A stretch of 64,000 bases of DNA, taken from NCBI RefSeq assembly GCF_037327425.1, contig NZ_CP147846.1:1984001-2048000 (forward strand), in the 5' to 3' direction. Origin of the DNA: Rhodococcus sovatensis. GTDB lineage: Bacteria; Actinomycetota; Actinomycetes; Mycobacteriales; Mycobacteriaceae. Shown here piece after piece: positions 1-34,328 of this stretch. The notes beneath the pieces were generated by a model. The model was not told the origin of the DNA. It worked only from the letters and a program-made list of their open reading frames with translations, and did not search any database. Every line of letters begins with the position of its first letter. The first letter of the stretch is position 1. Made by a program: the position numbers and the translations under genes.

Positions 1-53
1 ACTGGCTCGACGATCTCCCAGAACTCGTCACTGATCACTCCCACGCGCGTCAT
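1..53 (-). CDS. IS5-family transposase, N-terminal fragment (window edge)
   Basis: Only the first 17 codons are inside the window, read leftward from ATG at 53. They give MTRVGVISDEFWEIVEP, which matches the usual opening of IS5-family transposases with a DUF4096 N-terminus (V-I-S-D-E-x-W-x-x-[IV]-E-P). The protein would nick and join element ends as a DDE transposase, but no catalytic residue is visible here. The bases between the start and about position 100 (GGGAGACACGCT followed by CTAG) look like the element's end next to a CTAG target, although the inverted-repeat partner lies outside the window. The call rests on a short motif only. Confidence 0.55.
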   Translation of the reverse strand, partial: MTRVGVISDEFWEIVEP

Positions 54-99
54 CGAAATATCATCGCTGACAGCACCTCTCAAATTTGGGAGACACGCT

Positions 100-215
100 C
101 TAGTCGTTCCGACTCGATCGAGTCGAAACCCAGGCATGAGGAGATCGGCAATGACCAACATGGCCGCCGAGATCGCCGCCAGAACTGCGTACTCGATGCC
201 CAGCCGCCACGCCAT
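100..215 (-). pseudogene. Small membrane-protein ORF interrupted by the IS
   Basis: Reading leftward, ATG at 215 has a good ribosome site (GGGGAAG, about 6 bases upstream). It opens a hydrophobic stretch, EYAVLAAISAAMLVIADLLM, typical of one transmembrane helix, followed by PGFRLDRVGTTR. The frame then enters what looks like the IS end and runs on in phase to the transposase ATG at 53 with no stop. I read this as the 5' part of a host membrane-protein gene cut by the insertion. It could instead be a complete very small protein that used a stop now lost. The family is not recognised. Confidence 0.4.
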
Positions 216-258
216 TGTCGCTTCCCCTGTAGCCGAGAGGGTCTGTTCGATTTCTGGA

Positions 259-1047
259 ATGGTAGACCCCATGGCCGAAGGCCGAAGGAAACCTGGCAGC
301 GTGGTGTGGTGGGGCCACGCCACGGTGGAGATTCACCTCGACGGGGTCACGGTGCTTACCGACCCTGTCCTGACGCGCCGCGTGGCCCACCTGGTTCGCC
401 GACGCGGCGGGTGCCCTCCGATCGAAGTGCACTCCCCTGACGCAGTTCTGCTCTCCCATCTGCACAGTGACCACACCCACCTTCCGTCGTTGGCGAAGGT
501 GTCCCCGACTACGCCGATCGTGCTGCCACGAGGCGCATCCCGACGGTTCGGCAGTCTGCGCAAGCTCGGGAATCCCCTCATCGAGATCTCCGTCGGCGAG
601 AGCGTCGATGTCGGAACCCTTGGTATCACCGCGGTTCCGGCCGACCATGACGGCCGCCGATGGCGCCACGGACCCCGCGATGTGGATGCCCTGGGCTACG
701 TCATCGAAGGCTCCTCGATCGTCTACTTCGCCGGCGACACCGCGATGTTCGACGCGATGGCCGAGTGGGTGCCGCGGTGCGACCTTGCGTTGCTCCCGGT
801 CGGAGGATGGGGCCCGACGCTCGGCGACGGACATATGAACGCTCGAGATGCCGCGCGCGCAGCGTCGGCAATGCACGCGGGCATGTCGATCCCCATTCAC
901 CACGGGACACTGTGGCCGGTGGGGCTCGATCGGTTTCGCCCGCATCTGTTTCACGAACCAGGCGCGGACTTCGTCGTCGAGGCATCCTCACTCGACGTGC
1001 CGGCTACCCTTCTCGACCCGGGCGAACCCTGGCAGATGTCGGACTGA
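259..1047 (+). CDS. MBL-fold metal-dependent hydrolase (UlaG-like)
   Basis: This 262-residue protein has the metallo-beta-lactamase fold signature. An N-terminal strand, VVWWGHATVEIHLDGVTVLT, is followed by the metal-binding HxHxDH motif in LLSHLHSDHTH, a further His in VPADHDGRRW, Asp in YFAGDTAMF and the C-terminal His pair in IPIHHGTLWP. This layout is typical of the UlaG / NAPE-PLD-like branch, soluble two-metal hydrolases whose substrates cannot be told from sequence. ATG at 259 is chosen because anything earlier overlaps the divergent membrane ORF; ATG at 271 is an alternative. No signal peptide is seen. It stands alone and converges on the next gene with a 7-base gap. Confidence 0.85.
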   Translation: MVDPMAEGRRKPGSVVWWGHATVEIHLDGVTVLTDPVLTRRVAHLVRRRGGCPPIEVHSPDAVLLSHLHSDHTHLPSLAKVSPTTPIVLPRGASRRFGSLRKLGNPLIEISVGESVDVGTLGITAVPADHDGRRWRHGPRDVDALGYVIEGSSIVYFAGDTAMFDAMAEWVPRCDLALLPVGGWGPTLGDGHMNARDAARAASAMHAGMSIPIHHGTLWPVGLDRFRPHLFHEPGADFVVEASSLDVPATLLDPGEPWQMSD

Positions 1048-1054
1048 GCGATGA

Positions 1055-1387
1055 TCAGCGCAGGCGTTCCGCGTCCTTTGCTCGCGTGACCAACTCCTCG
1101 CACAGGCGCGTGAGCTCGTCGAGCCCTGCTCCTTCCGTCACCGCCGTAGCGACATCCTCGGCCGCGCACCTGACCTCGAATGTTCGATCGATAAGTGCGG
1201 ACGCCTCCTCGGAAGACAGGACGACGGCATCCTCGGGGATCGAGGTGCCCTTGATTGCACTCCGGTGTTCGTAGGCTCGCTGCCTGCAGGATTGTCTGCA
1301 ATAGCGCCGGCGCCGGCCCATCCCGGAATCGGCGACCTCGCGTCCGCACCATGCACACGCGTGTACCCGACGTGACATCACTGACAT
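1055..1387 (-). CDS. Small Cys-containing protein beside rbpA
   Basis: A 110-residue protein. The N-terminus has CAWCGREV then RRRRYCRQSCRQRAYEHR, that is C-x2-C and C-x3-C separated by a basic stretch. This looks like a small zinc-binding knuckle of the kind found in actinobacterial hypothetical proteins. The rest is acidic and helical with no motif I recognise. A small ORF (Rv2049c) sits at the same place beside rbpA in M. tuberculosis, so it is likely part of the conserved neighbourhood. It is transcribed away from rbpA, with 141 bp between the two starts. ATG at 1378 is an alternative start. The function is unknown; nucleic-acid binding is a guess from the basic Cys motif. Confidence 0.7.
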   Translation of the reverse strand: MSVMSRRVHACAWCGREVADSGMGRRRRYCRQSCRQRAYEHRSAIKGTSIPEDAVVLSSEEASALIDRTFEVRCAAEDVATAVTEGAGLDELTRLCEELVTRAKDAERLR

Positions 1388-1467
1388 GGTCTCGAGCCTA
1401 CGGGGAGCATGACGGTAGAATGACGTCGGCGTATGCGCGGGTCCACCCGTGTCGTCGATTCGGGTCG

Positions 1468-1493
1468 GGAACGATTCGCACCGGTGGAGCGTT
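1468..1493 (+). promoter_or_regulatory. ECF-sigma-like promoter of rbpA
   Basis: GGAAC at 1468-1472 and CGTT at 1490-1493 are separated by 17 bases. This is the form used by stress ECF sigma factors of the SigR/SigH/SigE group (GGAAY-N16-18-GTT). It lies about 35 bases before the rbpA start. In Streptomyces rbpA is SigR-controlled (known for the family). Which sigma factor acts here is inferred. Confidence 0.5.
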
Positions 1494-1528
1494 GAGGAAC
1501 ATGTACGACAGAGGGAGAGGACTTCACA

Positions 1529-1867
1529 ATGGCAGATCGCGTTCTACGAGGTAGCCGCCTCGGCGCCGTTAGTTACGAGACCGACCGCGACCACGACCTT
1601 GCGCCGCGTCGAGTCGCTCGCTACCGATGCGACAACGGTGAAGAGTTCGACGTGCCGTTCGCGGACGACGCCGAGATCCCCGGCACGTGGCAGTGCCGCA
1701 ACGGCCTGGAAGGTTCCCTGCTCGAGGGAACTGCTCCGGAGGCTAAGAAGGTCAAGCCGCCGCGCACCCACTGGGACATGCTCCTCGAGCGCCGCTCGGT
1801 CGACGAACTCGAAGAGTTGCTCAAGGAGCGGATGGACCTGCTCAAGGTCAAACGTCGCGGAGCCTGA
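1529..1867 (+). CDS. rbpA: RNA polymerase-binding protein RbpA
   Basis: A 112-residue protein of full family length. RbpA binds the group I/II sigma factor and the RNA polymerase beta' region and stabilises the open promoter complex in actinobacteria. Visible parts are the N-terminal tail with MADRVLRGSRLGAVSYETD, the core domain around YRCDNGEEFDVPFADDAEIP and WQCRNG, the basic linker (EAKKVKPPRTHWDML) and the C-terminal sigma-interaction helix (RRSVDELEELLKERMDLLK). The start has a strong ribosome site, GAGGGAGAGGA, 6-7 bases ahead. A strong terminator follows, so it is probably monocistronic. An ECF-type promoter lies upstream, consistent with the known stress induction of rbpA. Confidence 0.97.
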   Translation: MADRVLRGSRLGAVSYETDRDHDLAPRRVARYRCDNGEEFDVPFADDAEIPGTWQCRNGLEGSLLEGTAPEAKKVKPPRTHWDMLLERRSVDELEELLKERMDLLKVKRRGA

Positions 1868-1887
1868 GAGCCGAAATAGCTTTTCTT

Positions 1888-1931
1888 CTGCGCCGAACGA
1901 ATTACAAAACATTCGTTCGGCGCAGTTTTTT
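1888..1931 (+). terminator. Intrinsic terminator after rbpA
   Basis: A perfect 14-bp stem, CTGCGCCGAACGAA at 1888-1901 pairing with TTCGTTCGGCGCAG at 1912-1925, has a 10-base loop and is followed by six T at 1926-1931. This is a textbook rho-independent terminator 20 bases after the rbpA stop. Confidence 0.93.
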
Positions 1932-2162
1932 GTCTTGATTCATATTCTTCGGTTTGTTTCCTTACAGTCTGTGCTGCAATCCCGAAACAATACGATGGAT
2001 TCTGCAGCGATCGGGATGAAGATTGCCGTCTGCAGTGGGATTATTGTGGACCCGGCGCGAACGACCCCCATGGGTAACGGTCGGGGGTGAACGCACGATG
2101 AAATGTCGAGCGCGTAAAAGCACGACGCTGTATTCGTCGGCATAACGAGGGGGCAACCACAC

Positions 2163-2480
2163 GTGACCGAAGAGCCCTGTACTCAACTCGCGTCGCTTCG
2201 AGCCGAACTGGATTCCATCGACGCAGGTCTGCTCGTGGCTATCCGCGATCGAATCGAGATATGTTCACGGGTCGCTCTCGTCAAACGCGAGTTCGACATT
2301 CCGATGATGCAGCCCGATCGCGTAGGGGTCGTCCAGGACCGGGCACGCGAATTCGCACGCAAACACGGTATGTCCGAAGATTTTCTGGCTTCGGTGTACG
2401 ACCTTCTGATCGGTGAGGCCTGCCGCGTCGAAGACCTGATCATCGACGCGGACTCCGCCGTCGGCAAACGCGGTAGGTGA
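2163..2480 (+). CDS. AroQ-type chorismate / aminodeoxychorismate mutase
   Basis: A 105-residue all-helical protein of AroQ type, with LRAELDSIDAGLLVAIRDRIEI, the catalytic helix residues in VALVKREFDIPMMQP, and IGEACRVEDLIID near the end. The IPMMQPDRV stretch resembles the small mutases (PapB, CmlD) that turn 4-amino-4-deoxychorismate into 4-amino-4-deoxyprephenate on the way to p-aminophenylalanine. An ordinary chorismate mutase cannot be excluded from sequence. GTG at 2163 has a GAGGGGG ribosome site 6 bases ahead. The stop is followed after 8 bases by the aminodeoxychorismate synthase gene, so the two form one operon and their activities fit in series. The 231-bp upstream region contains a weak hairpin (ACCCCC at 2064, GGGGGT at 2083) and probably the promoter. 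Confidence 0.8.
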   Translation: MTEEPCTQLASLRAELDSIDAGLLVAIRDRIEICSRVALVKREFDIPMMQPDRVGVVQDRAREFARKHGMSEDFLASVYDLLIGEACRVEDLIIDADSAVGKRGR

Positions 2481-2488
2481 GATTCTCG

Positions 2489-4552
2489 ATGACTGTCCGC
2501 ACGCTACTGATCGACAACTACGACTCGTTCACGTACAACCTCTACAGCCTGCTGTGCGAAGTGAATGGTGTGGAGCCCGTTGTGGTTCGGAACGACGTCG
2601 ATTGGGATTCACTCGACCTCGCGAAGTTCGACAACATCGTTGTCTCACCGGGTCCCGGGCGCCCGAGTACCTCGCACGATCTTGGAATCAGTGCGCGCGC
2701 AATCGTCGATTCGGACCTACCGATCCTCGGAGTCTGTCTCGGACACCAAGCCATCTGCCATCTATTCGGGGGCGAGGTCGACCTGGCTCCGGAGCCGATG
2801 CACGGCAGAATTTCCGAGATAGTTCATGACGGAGTCGGGCTGTTCGACGGGATCCCCTCCCCCTACTCCGTGGTTCGCTACCACTCGCTGACGGCATTGG
2901 ATCTACCCGATGAGCTCGAAGCCTGCGCGTGGACCGCCGACGGCATCGTCATGGCCGTACGCCATCGCAGTCGCCCCATGTGGGGCGTGCAGTTCCATCC
3001 CGAGTCCGTCAGCACGGAGTACGGGAGGGAGTTGTTGTCGAATTTCCGCGATCTCACTCGATCGATACTGCACCCGTTCGCTGCGCCCACCCGTACGCCC
3101 TATTTTCTCGAAAGCCAGTGCATCGAGGGCGACTTCGACACCGAGCAGGTGTTCGGTGAGCTGTTCGCAACCGGCCCGAACAGCTTTTGGCTCGACGGAA
3201 GTGCCGCCGTGGAACCTGACTCCCGCTTCACGATCATGGGCGACTGTTCTGGACCGCTTGCGGAATACATCACCTATCGAGTTGCCGAGCGACACGTCGA
3301 GGTGAGTCGCGCAGACGGAACCACCGAGTCCGTGGATTCGACGTTCTTCGACTACCTCGATCGGCAACTGAAGGCTCGGGCGGTTCACGCACGCCACGAT
3401 CTGCCGTTCGCCTTCGCTCTGGGGTACGTCGGATATCTGGGCTACGAGCTCAAAGCCGACGTCGGTGGACAACTTGTTCACACTGCGCCGACTCCGGATG
3501 CCTCCATGGTGTTCGCCGATCGCGCGCTCGTCTTCGACCACGAGTCGGGATGCTGTTATGCGATGGCCTTGGTGGAAGAGCACGGCGATGCTGCAACGGC
3601 AGCATGGTTCGAGGATGTTGTCGATGCACTCACCTCGCTTCGGGAGGGCGCCCACAGTTCCCAGCCGCAGGAAAGTCCGTTGTTGGCACCGGAGTTCGAA
3701 CAGGACCTGCAACTTCGGCACGATCGTGAGAAGTACCTCGGGCTCATCGAGCAATGCCTAGCCGAGATCAGGTCCGGGGAGACATACGAGGTGTGTCTGA
3801 CCAATGTTGCCTCGTTCCCGGGCCCGATCGACGCGCTCGAGACGTATACCTATCTCCGAGAGATCAATCCGACGCCCTACAGTGCTTTCCTCGGATTCGC
3901 GGACCTGTCGATCTCCAGCGCGTCTCCCGAGCGGTTCCTTCGGATCGATGCGGACCGAGTTGTGGAGTCGAAGCCCATCAAGGGCACGCGTCCCCGGGGC
4001 AGCACACCGGAACAGGACTCGCTGCTACGGGCGGACCTTCTCGGCAACGAGAAGGACAAAGCCGAAAACTTGATGATCGTGGACTTGGTGCGCAACGATC
4101 TGGCGCGGGTGTGTGTCCCGGGTTCGGTGCACGTACCGAAGCTGTTCGACGTCGAGACTTATGCGCCGGTGCACCAGCTTGTCTCGACCGTACGCGGCAG
4201 ACTGCGTGACGACGCCTCGGCGGTGGATTGCATCAGCGCGGCCTTCCCCGGAGGATCGATGACAGGCGCCCCGAAAATCAGGACGATGGCCATCATCGAC
4301 AAGCTCGAAGATGGGCCACGCGGTGTGTATTCAGGCGCTATCGGCTACTTCTCGCTGACCGGCACAGCAGACTTCTCCATCGTGATTCGGACGATAGTGT
4401 CCACCGAGCACGAGGTGACTTTCGGGGTGGGTGGCGCGATCGTCGCGTTGTCGGACCCGGAAGAAGAGTTTCAGGAGACGATGGTCAAAGCAGTGTCGAT
4501 GCGGCGTGCGCTGACCGGTTCTGCGCAGAAAGAAAGCCGGAAGGACAAGTAG
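2489..4552 (+). CDS. pabAB: Fused aminodeoxychorismate synthase (PabA-PabB)
   Basis: A 687-residue fusion. Residues 1-190 are a class I glutamine amidotransferase: LLIDNYDSFTYNL, the oxyanion PGPGRP, the nucleophile in GVCLGHQAI and the His-Glu in QFHPESV. Residues 210-680 are the chorismate-binding component I: EVCLTN, PIKGTRPRG, DLVRNDLARV, GSMTGAPKIR. Lys in PIKGT is the PabB hallmark; anthranilate synthases have PIAGT, so this makes 4-amino-4-deoxychorismate rather than anthranilate. ATG at 2489 has AGGTGAG 8 bases ahead; GTG at 2477, overlapping the mutase stop, is the alternative. No PabC lyase or PapC dehydrogenase is in the window, so the product's fate is open. Paired with the mutase it suggests p-aminophenylalanine; alone it would serve folate. 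Confidence 0.93.
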   Translation: MTVRTLLIDNYDSFTYNLYSLLCEVNGVEPVVVRNDVDWDSLDLAKFDNIVVSPGPGRPSTSHDLGISARAIVDSDLPILGVCLGHQAICHLFGGEVDLAPEPMHGRISEIVHDGVGLFDGIPSPYSVVRYHSLTALDLPDELEACAWTADGIVMAVRHRSRPMWGVQFHPESVSTEYGRELLSNFRDLTRSILHPFAAPTRTPYFLESQCIEGDFDTEQVFGELFATGPNSFWLDGSAAVEPDSRFTIMGDCSGPLAEYITYRVAERHVEVSRADGTTESVDSTFFDYLDRQLKARAVHARHDLPFAFALGYVGYLGYELKADVGGQLVHTAPTPDASMVFADRALVFDHESGCCYAMALVEEHGDAATAAWFEDVVDALTSLREGAHSSQPQESPLLAPEFEQDLQLRHDREKYLGLIEQCLAEIRSGETYEVCLTNVASFPGPIDALETYTYLREINPTPYSAFLGFADLSISSASPERFLRIDADRVVESKPIKGTRPRGSTPEQDSLLRADLLGNEKDKAENLMIVDLVRNDLARVCVPGSVHVPKLFDVETYAPVHQLVSTVRGRLRDDASAVDCISAAFPGGSMTGAPKIRTMAIIDKLEDGPRGVYSGAIGYFSLTGTADFSIVIRTIVSTEHEVTFGVGGAIVALSDPEEEFQETMVKAVSMRRALTGSAQKESRKDK

Positions 4553-4570
4553 CAGTCCCTCCGGCTTTCT
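4531..4570. terminator. Bidirectional terminator between pabAB and the secreted-protein gene
   Basis: AGAAAGCCGGA at 4531-4541 pairs with TCCGGCTTTCT at 4560-4570, and the inner GGAC/GTCC extends the stem. The left arm lies inside the last codons of pabAB and the right arm ends 11 bases before the 3' end of the convergent gene. The T-run on each side is short, but the A/T-ending arms would serve both directions. Confidence 0.7.
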
Positions 4571-4580
4571 GTTCCGGTCG

Positions 4581-5195
4581 TCAGGGTGTTGTGAAGTATT
4601 CGAACACTGCCGGTTGGACATTCGGATTGGCATTGACCGTACCGATGATGGTGCCTGCCACGACGCCTATGGCCGTACCGATGATGCAGCCTGCGATGAA
4701 GTTCGGGAAGATCGATACGCAGCCGATGGCGAAGCCGAGCCCTGCCCCGATCGCGGTTCCAACGGCGCCGCCGTTGGTGTAGCCGATGACGATCTGGTTG
4801 ATCATGTTGTCGAACGCTGCCTGTTTGCTGACCGGGCCGGCGACCTCGCTCACCAACGCGGCAGGTTGCGGAGTCAGCAACAGTTGCCTATCCCCTACCA
4901 GCGCAGGGACGATCGAATATTGCGCTCCGTTCACCGAGTACGTCAGCGGCACACTCGCCAGAACCGTTCCGGAATTGCCCACGATCTCGACGGAGTCGGC
5001 CCCGCTCTCGATGCGGAACGCGCCCGCGTCCAGGACGGTGCTGACAGCACCTTCCGTGGTGACCGAGGTTTCGTAACCGATGGACTCCGTGGGATCTGCG
5101 TTCGCCGTTCCCCCACCCAATGCAACCGTCACCGAAGTGGCTGCCAACAGTGTTACTGCCGCGGCAGCCACAGACTTCATCTTTTTCACAAGCAT
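4581..5195 (-). CDS. Secreted glycine-zipper protein downstream of the NRPS
   Basis: A 204-residue exported protein. The start MLVKKMKS leads into a Sec signal (about 20 hydrophobic residues, VAAAAVTLLAATSVTVALGG) with a likely cut after TANA, before DPTES. The middle is a beta-rich Val/Ser/Thr domain. Residues about 135-190 form a Gly-rich hydrophobic segment with GxxxG spacing (TNGGAVGTAIGAGLGFAIG, IIGTAIGVVAGTIIGTV), a glycine zipper that often inserts in or packs against membranes. It lies 81 bp after the NRPS stop on the same strand and could be its last operon gene. Similar secreted proteins are common hypotheticals in Rhodococcus and Nocardia; none has a function I know. A role in export of, or immunity to, the peptide is conjecture from position only. 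Confidence 0.8.
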   Translation of the reverse strand: MLVKKMKSVAAAAVTLLAATSVTVALGGGTANADPTESIGYETSVTTEGAVSTVLDAGAFRIESGADSVEIVGNSGTVLASVPLTYSVNGAQYSIVPALVGDRQLLLTPQPAALVSEVAGPVSKQAAFDNMINQIVIGYTNGGAVGTAIGAGLGFAIGCVSIFPNFIAGCIIGTAIGVVAGTIIGTVNANPNVQPAVFEYFTTP

Positions 5196-5276
5196 CCCCA
5201 GACCGTCGTCGGACGAGCTATTACATTCCGAAGCCAATGGTATTCCTTGACCACCGCCTCGAGTGTGTAAAGCCGA

Positions 5277-32087
<26,811 letters not shown>

Positions 32088-32774
32088 TTACAAGTCCTTC
32101 TGCGTAGAAGCCGACGGTGCCGTGAACGGGGATGCCGAAAAGGGCGATACCGCAGCCGTAAGTGCCGAAAACGGAGTCACCGGAAGCGATCGCGCCGAAG
32201 CCGGCTGCGACATCTTTCCGGGAGTAGTACTAACGGCAGAGTCGGTCAATGTTCAATCCGTTCCCGAGCGTGCGTCCATGGCAACTGTGTTCTCGTTCTC
32301 GTGCGGGTTCTTCGGTCCCGTACGAGTGACCGGTACGGCACGCGGCCGCACCCGTCTCTTAGATTGGTTCGTTGCACGCCACTCGAGGGATTGGCATGAC
32401 TCCAATATCCACAGCCGACTCGGTACCGTTTTCAAGCGCCAAGATCCTACTACCAGCAGGTTTATATTTGGCCGGTTCGGCCAGAACGCTGAGCATTGAC
32501 GACCCCCTCCCGTGCAAATACGACAGCAAGTGCGCAATTCAGCGTGGAATTGCGCGCTCCTACACTTCGCGATCCATAAACATACAATAGAGACCTGCCC
32601 GTTTTGTCACAGATCACTAATCAAGAATCGAACGTTCCTCGGCTTCCGTTACAGACTGCACCGTGCCGGCACGTCGATCCGCGAGTTCGCCGACCTCAAC
32701 GGCCTATAACATTCCGCCGAGCATCGTATTCAGATATAAAAAGAACTGAAACCGCTTTTCGGATCGGATTCGAT
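32088..32774. other. Leader/intergenic region between lnt and the NRPS gene
   Basis: 687 bp with no convincing conserved gene. The half next to lnt (32500-32774) is clearly AT-richer than the rest of the window and probably holds the NRPS promoter. One candidate on the minus strand has a TATTGT/TATGTT -10 near 32585, but it is weak. A possible 45-codon ORF with a strong ribosome site lies at 32359-32496. The 32110-32210 part shows loose short repeats of GCCGAAAA type without a start codon in the frame that reads best. No remnant of ppm1 was seen. Confidence 0.6.
32359..32496 (-). CDS. Possible 45-residue leader ORF upstream of the NRPS
   Basis: ATG at 32496 follows GGGAGGGGG with a 6-base gap, one of the strongest ribosome sites in the window. 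It opens a 45-codon frame (MLSVLAEPAKYKPAGSRI..., ending ARG-VAL-ALA-CYS-ASN-GLU-PRO-ILE). It is on the NRPS strand and ends about 270 bp before the NRPS start. The peptide has no signal, membrane segment or motif I know. Third-position GC is only moderate (about half), which argues against a long-standing gene. A regulatory upstream ORF or a chance frame are both possible. Confidence 0.3.
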   Translation of the reverse strand: MLSVLAEPAKYKPAGSRILALENGTESAVDIGVMPIPRVACNEPI

Positions 32775-34328
32775 CTATAGGTTTGTTTTCCTCCGGTTGA
32801 GGATTCTTGCCGAAACGAACAGCGCTGCCGCGATGCACAGCAGCACTTCCGGTATCCGGCCGAGGTCTGTCCCAACGGTGGTATCGGATCGCAGCGATAT
32901 CTGCTGGACCAGCACTTGCGGAACGAAAAGATCCGTTTCCTGCATTACCGTCCCCCTGGGCGAGACAGTTGCACTGATACCGCTCGTCGCCGCAACCACG
33001 ACTGACCTTCCGTGCTCGACCGCCCGTATTCGCGACATTGCGAGTTGCTGATATGTCATCTCGGTGTCCCCGAACGTCGCATTGTTCGTCGGTATTGCGA
33101 TGAATTCGGCCCCGGATCGTACTGATTCGGTCAGGGCGCGATCGAACGCGACTTCGTAGCACGTCGCAATTCCGACTGCGATTCCCGCGGCATGCACCAC
33201 TCCGTTGCCCGTTCCCGGCACGAAGTACCCTGCACGGTCTGCATACTCGGAGAACAGCCGAAAGAAACTCCGGTAGGGCAGGTATTCACCGAACGGTTGA
33301 ATGATCTTTTTGTCGTGCCGTTCGCCTGGTCCGGCTGCTCCGTCCCACACGATCACCGAGTTCGTCGTCGTTCTGTCGTCGTTCACGAGAACCGACCCGA
33401 CGAGGATAGGTGCGCCGACCGCTTCCGAAGCCTCGGTGATGAGGGCGGCGGCGTCGGAGTTTCGCAGAGGGTCGATGTCGGAGGCATTCTCGGGCCATAT
33501 CACCAGATCAGGCGCGGGTTGCTTACCTGCCGAAACGTCGTCTGCGAGCCGCAGCGTTTCCTGGACGTGGTTGTCCAGCACAGCCCTGCGCTGCGCATTG
33601 AAGTCGAGGCCGAGTCGCGGCACACTCCCCTGCACGGCTGCCACCGTGATAGTGCGGTCTCCCGGTTCCGGATCGTCGGACGTCAGTGTGGGAAGCAAGG
33701 CGACGGCCACGACCGACGCGGTGACGGTGCTCGCCACTGCGGACAGCCACATCGCCGGTGTTCGGCGCACGAATACGCAGTGTCCGATTGTAGCAAGTCC
33801 GCATCCGGTCAGCGCCACACCGAAACTCAGCAGCGGTGCACCACCGATGCTCGCGAGCGGAAGAAGCCAACCGTCAGGCTGGCCGAATGCCAGACGCCCC
33901 CAAGGGAATCCACCGAAGGGAAACGAAGACCTTGCCCACTCGACGAGGCTCCATGCCAAAGCAATCGACAGCGGCCACCATCGAGATCGGGACAGCACGA
34001 CGGCCAACACCCCGAAGATCGCTATGAATACCGATTCGGCGGCTGCGAGTGCAAGCCACGGCAGTGGTCCGACGTACACACCGATCCATGGGAGCAGCGG
34101 CACGAAGAAGCCGAGGCCCGCCAGGAAGCCGTACCCGAACCCGCCCTTCTTGGTCGGCGATTCTTCCCGACCGAACCCGAGCAACACGGCCACGAGCAAC
34201 GCGATCCCGACGGGCGCCAGGAACCACAGCTGACGAGGTGGAAAGCTCGCAAACACGAGGAGTCCGGAAACGACTGCCGCGATGCAGCTCAGGGCAATGC
34301 GGGCGGCTTCACGAGGCTCACCCTTCAT
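32775..34328 (-). CDS. lnt: Apolipoprotein N-acyltransferase
   Basis: A 517-residue inner-membrane enzyme that adds the third acyl chain to the N-terminal Cys of lipoproteins. The N-terminal half has about six to eight hydrophobic helices (IALSCIAAVVSGLLVFASFPP onward). The C-terminal half is a nitrilase-type domain with the Glu in VIWPENASD, Lys in HDKKIIQPFGEYLPYR and Cys in GIATCYEVAFD, the expected E-K-C triad, then a last helix near EVLLCIAAALFVSARIL. ATG at 34328 is chosen because it gives the normal length and overlaps the amidohydrolase 3' end by 11 bases, so the genes are coupled. In mycobacteria this domain is joined or adjacent to Ppm1, the polyprenol-phosphomannose synthase; here no such gene follows. 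Confidence 0.95.
   Translation of the reverse strand: MKGEPREAARIALSCIAAVVSGLLVFASFPPRQLWFLAPVGIALLVAVLLGFGREESPTKKGGFGYGFLAGLGFFVPLLPWIGVYVGPLPWLALAAAESVFIAIFGVLAVVLSRSRWWPLSIALAWSLVEWARSSFPFGGFPWGRLAFGQPDGWLLPLASIGGAPLLSFGVALTGCGLATIGHCVFVRRTPAMWLSAVASTVTASVVAVALLPTLTSDDPEPGDRTITVAAVQGSVPRLGLDFNAQRRAVLDNHVQETLRLADDVSAGKQPAPDLVIWPENASDIDPLRNSDAAALITEASEAVGAPILVGSVLVNDDRTTTNSVIVWDGAAGPGERHDKKIIQPFGEYLPYRSFFRLFSEYADRAGYFVPGTGNGVVHAAGIAVGIATCYEVAFDRALTESVRSGAEFIAIPTNNATFGDTEMTYQQLAMSRIRAVEHGRSVVVAATSGISATVSPRGTVMQETDLFVPQVLVQQISLRSDTTVGTDLGRIPEVLLCIAAALFVSARILNRRKTNL

Noticed and set aside
2489..4552. Anthranilate synthase (TrpE/TrpG fusion) for the chorismate-using enzyme.
   Set aside because: The component I motif is PIKGT, the lysine form of aminodeoxychorismate synthase, not PIAGT.
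32110..32210. Open minus-strand frame reading VFGTYGCGIALFGIPVHG just upstream of the NRPS.
   Set aside because: There is no start codon after the preceding stop and it runs into the NRPS in another frame; treated as short-repeat noise.
32512..32709. 65-residue plus-strand frame containing CPFC.
   Set aside because: No ribosome site, AT-rich low-coding composition and no recognisable family.
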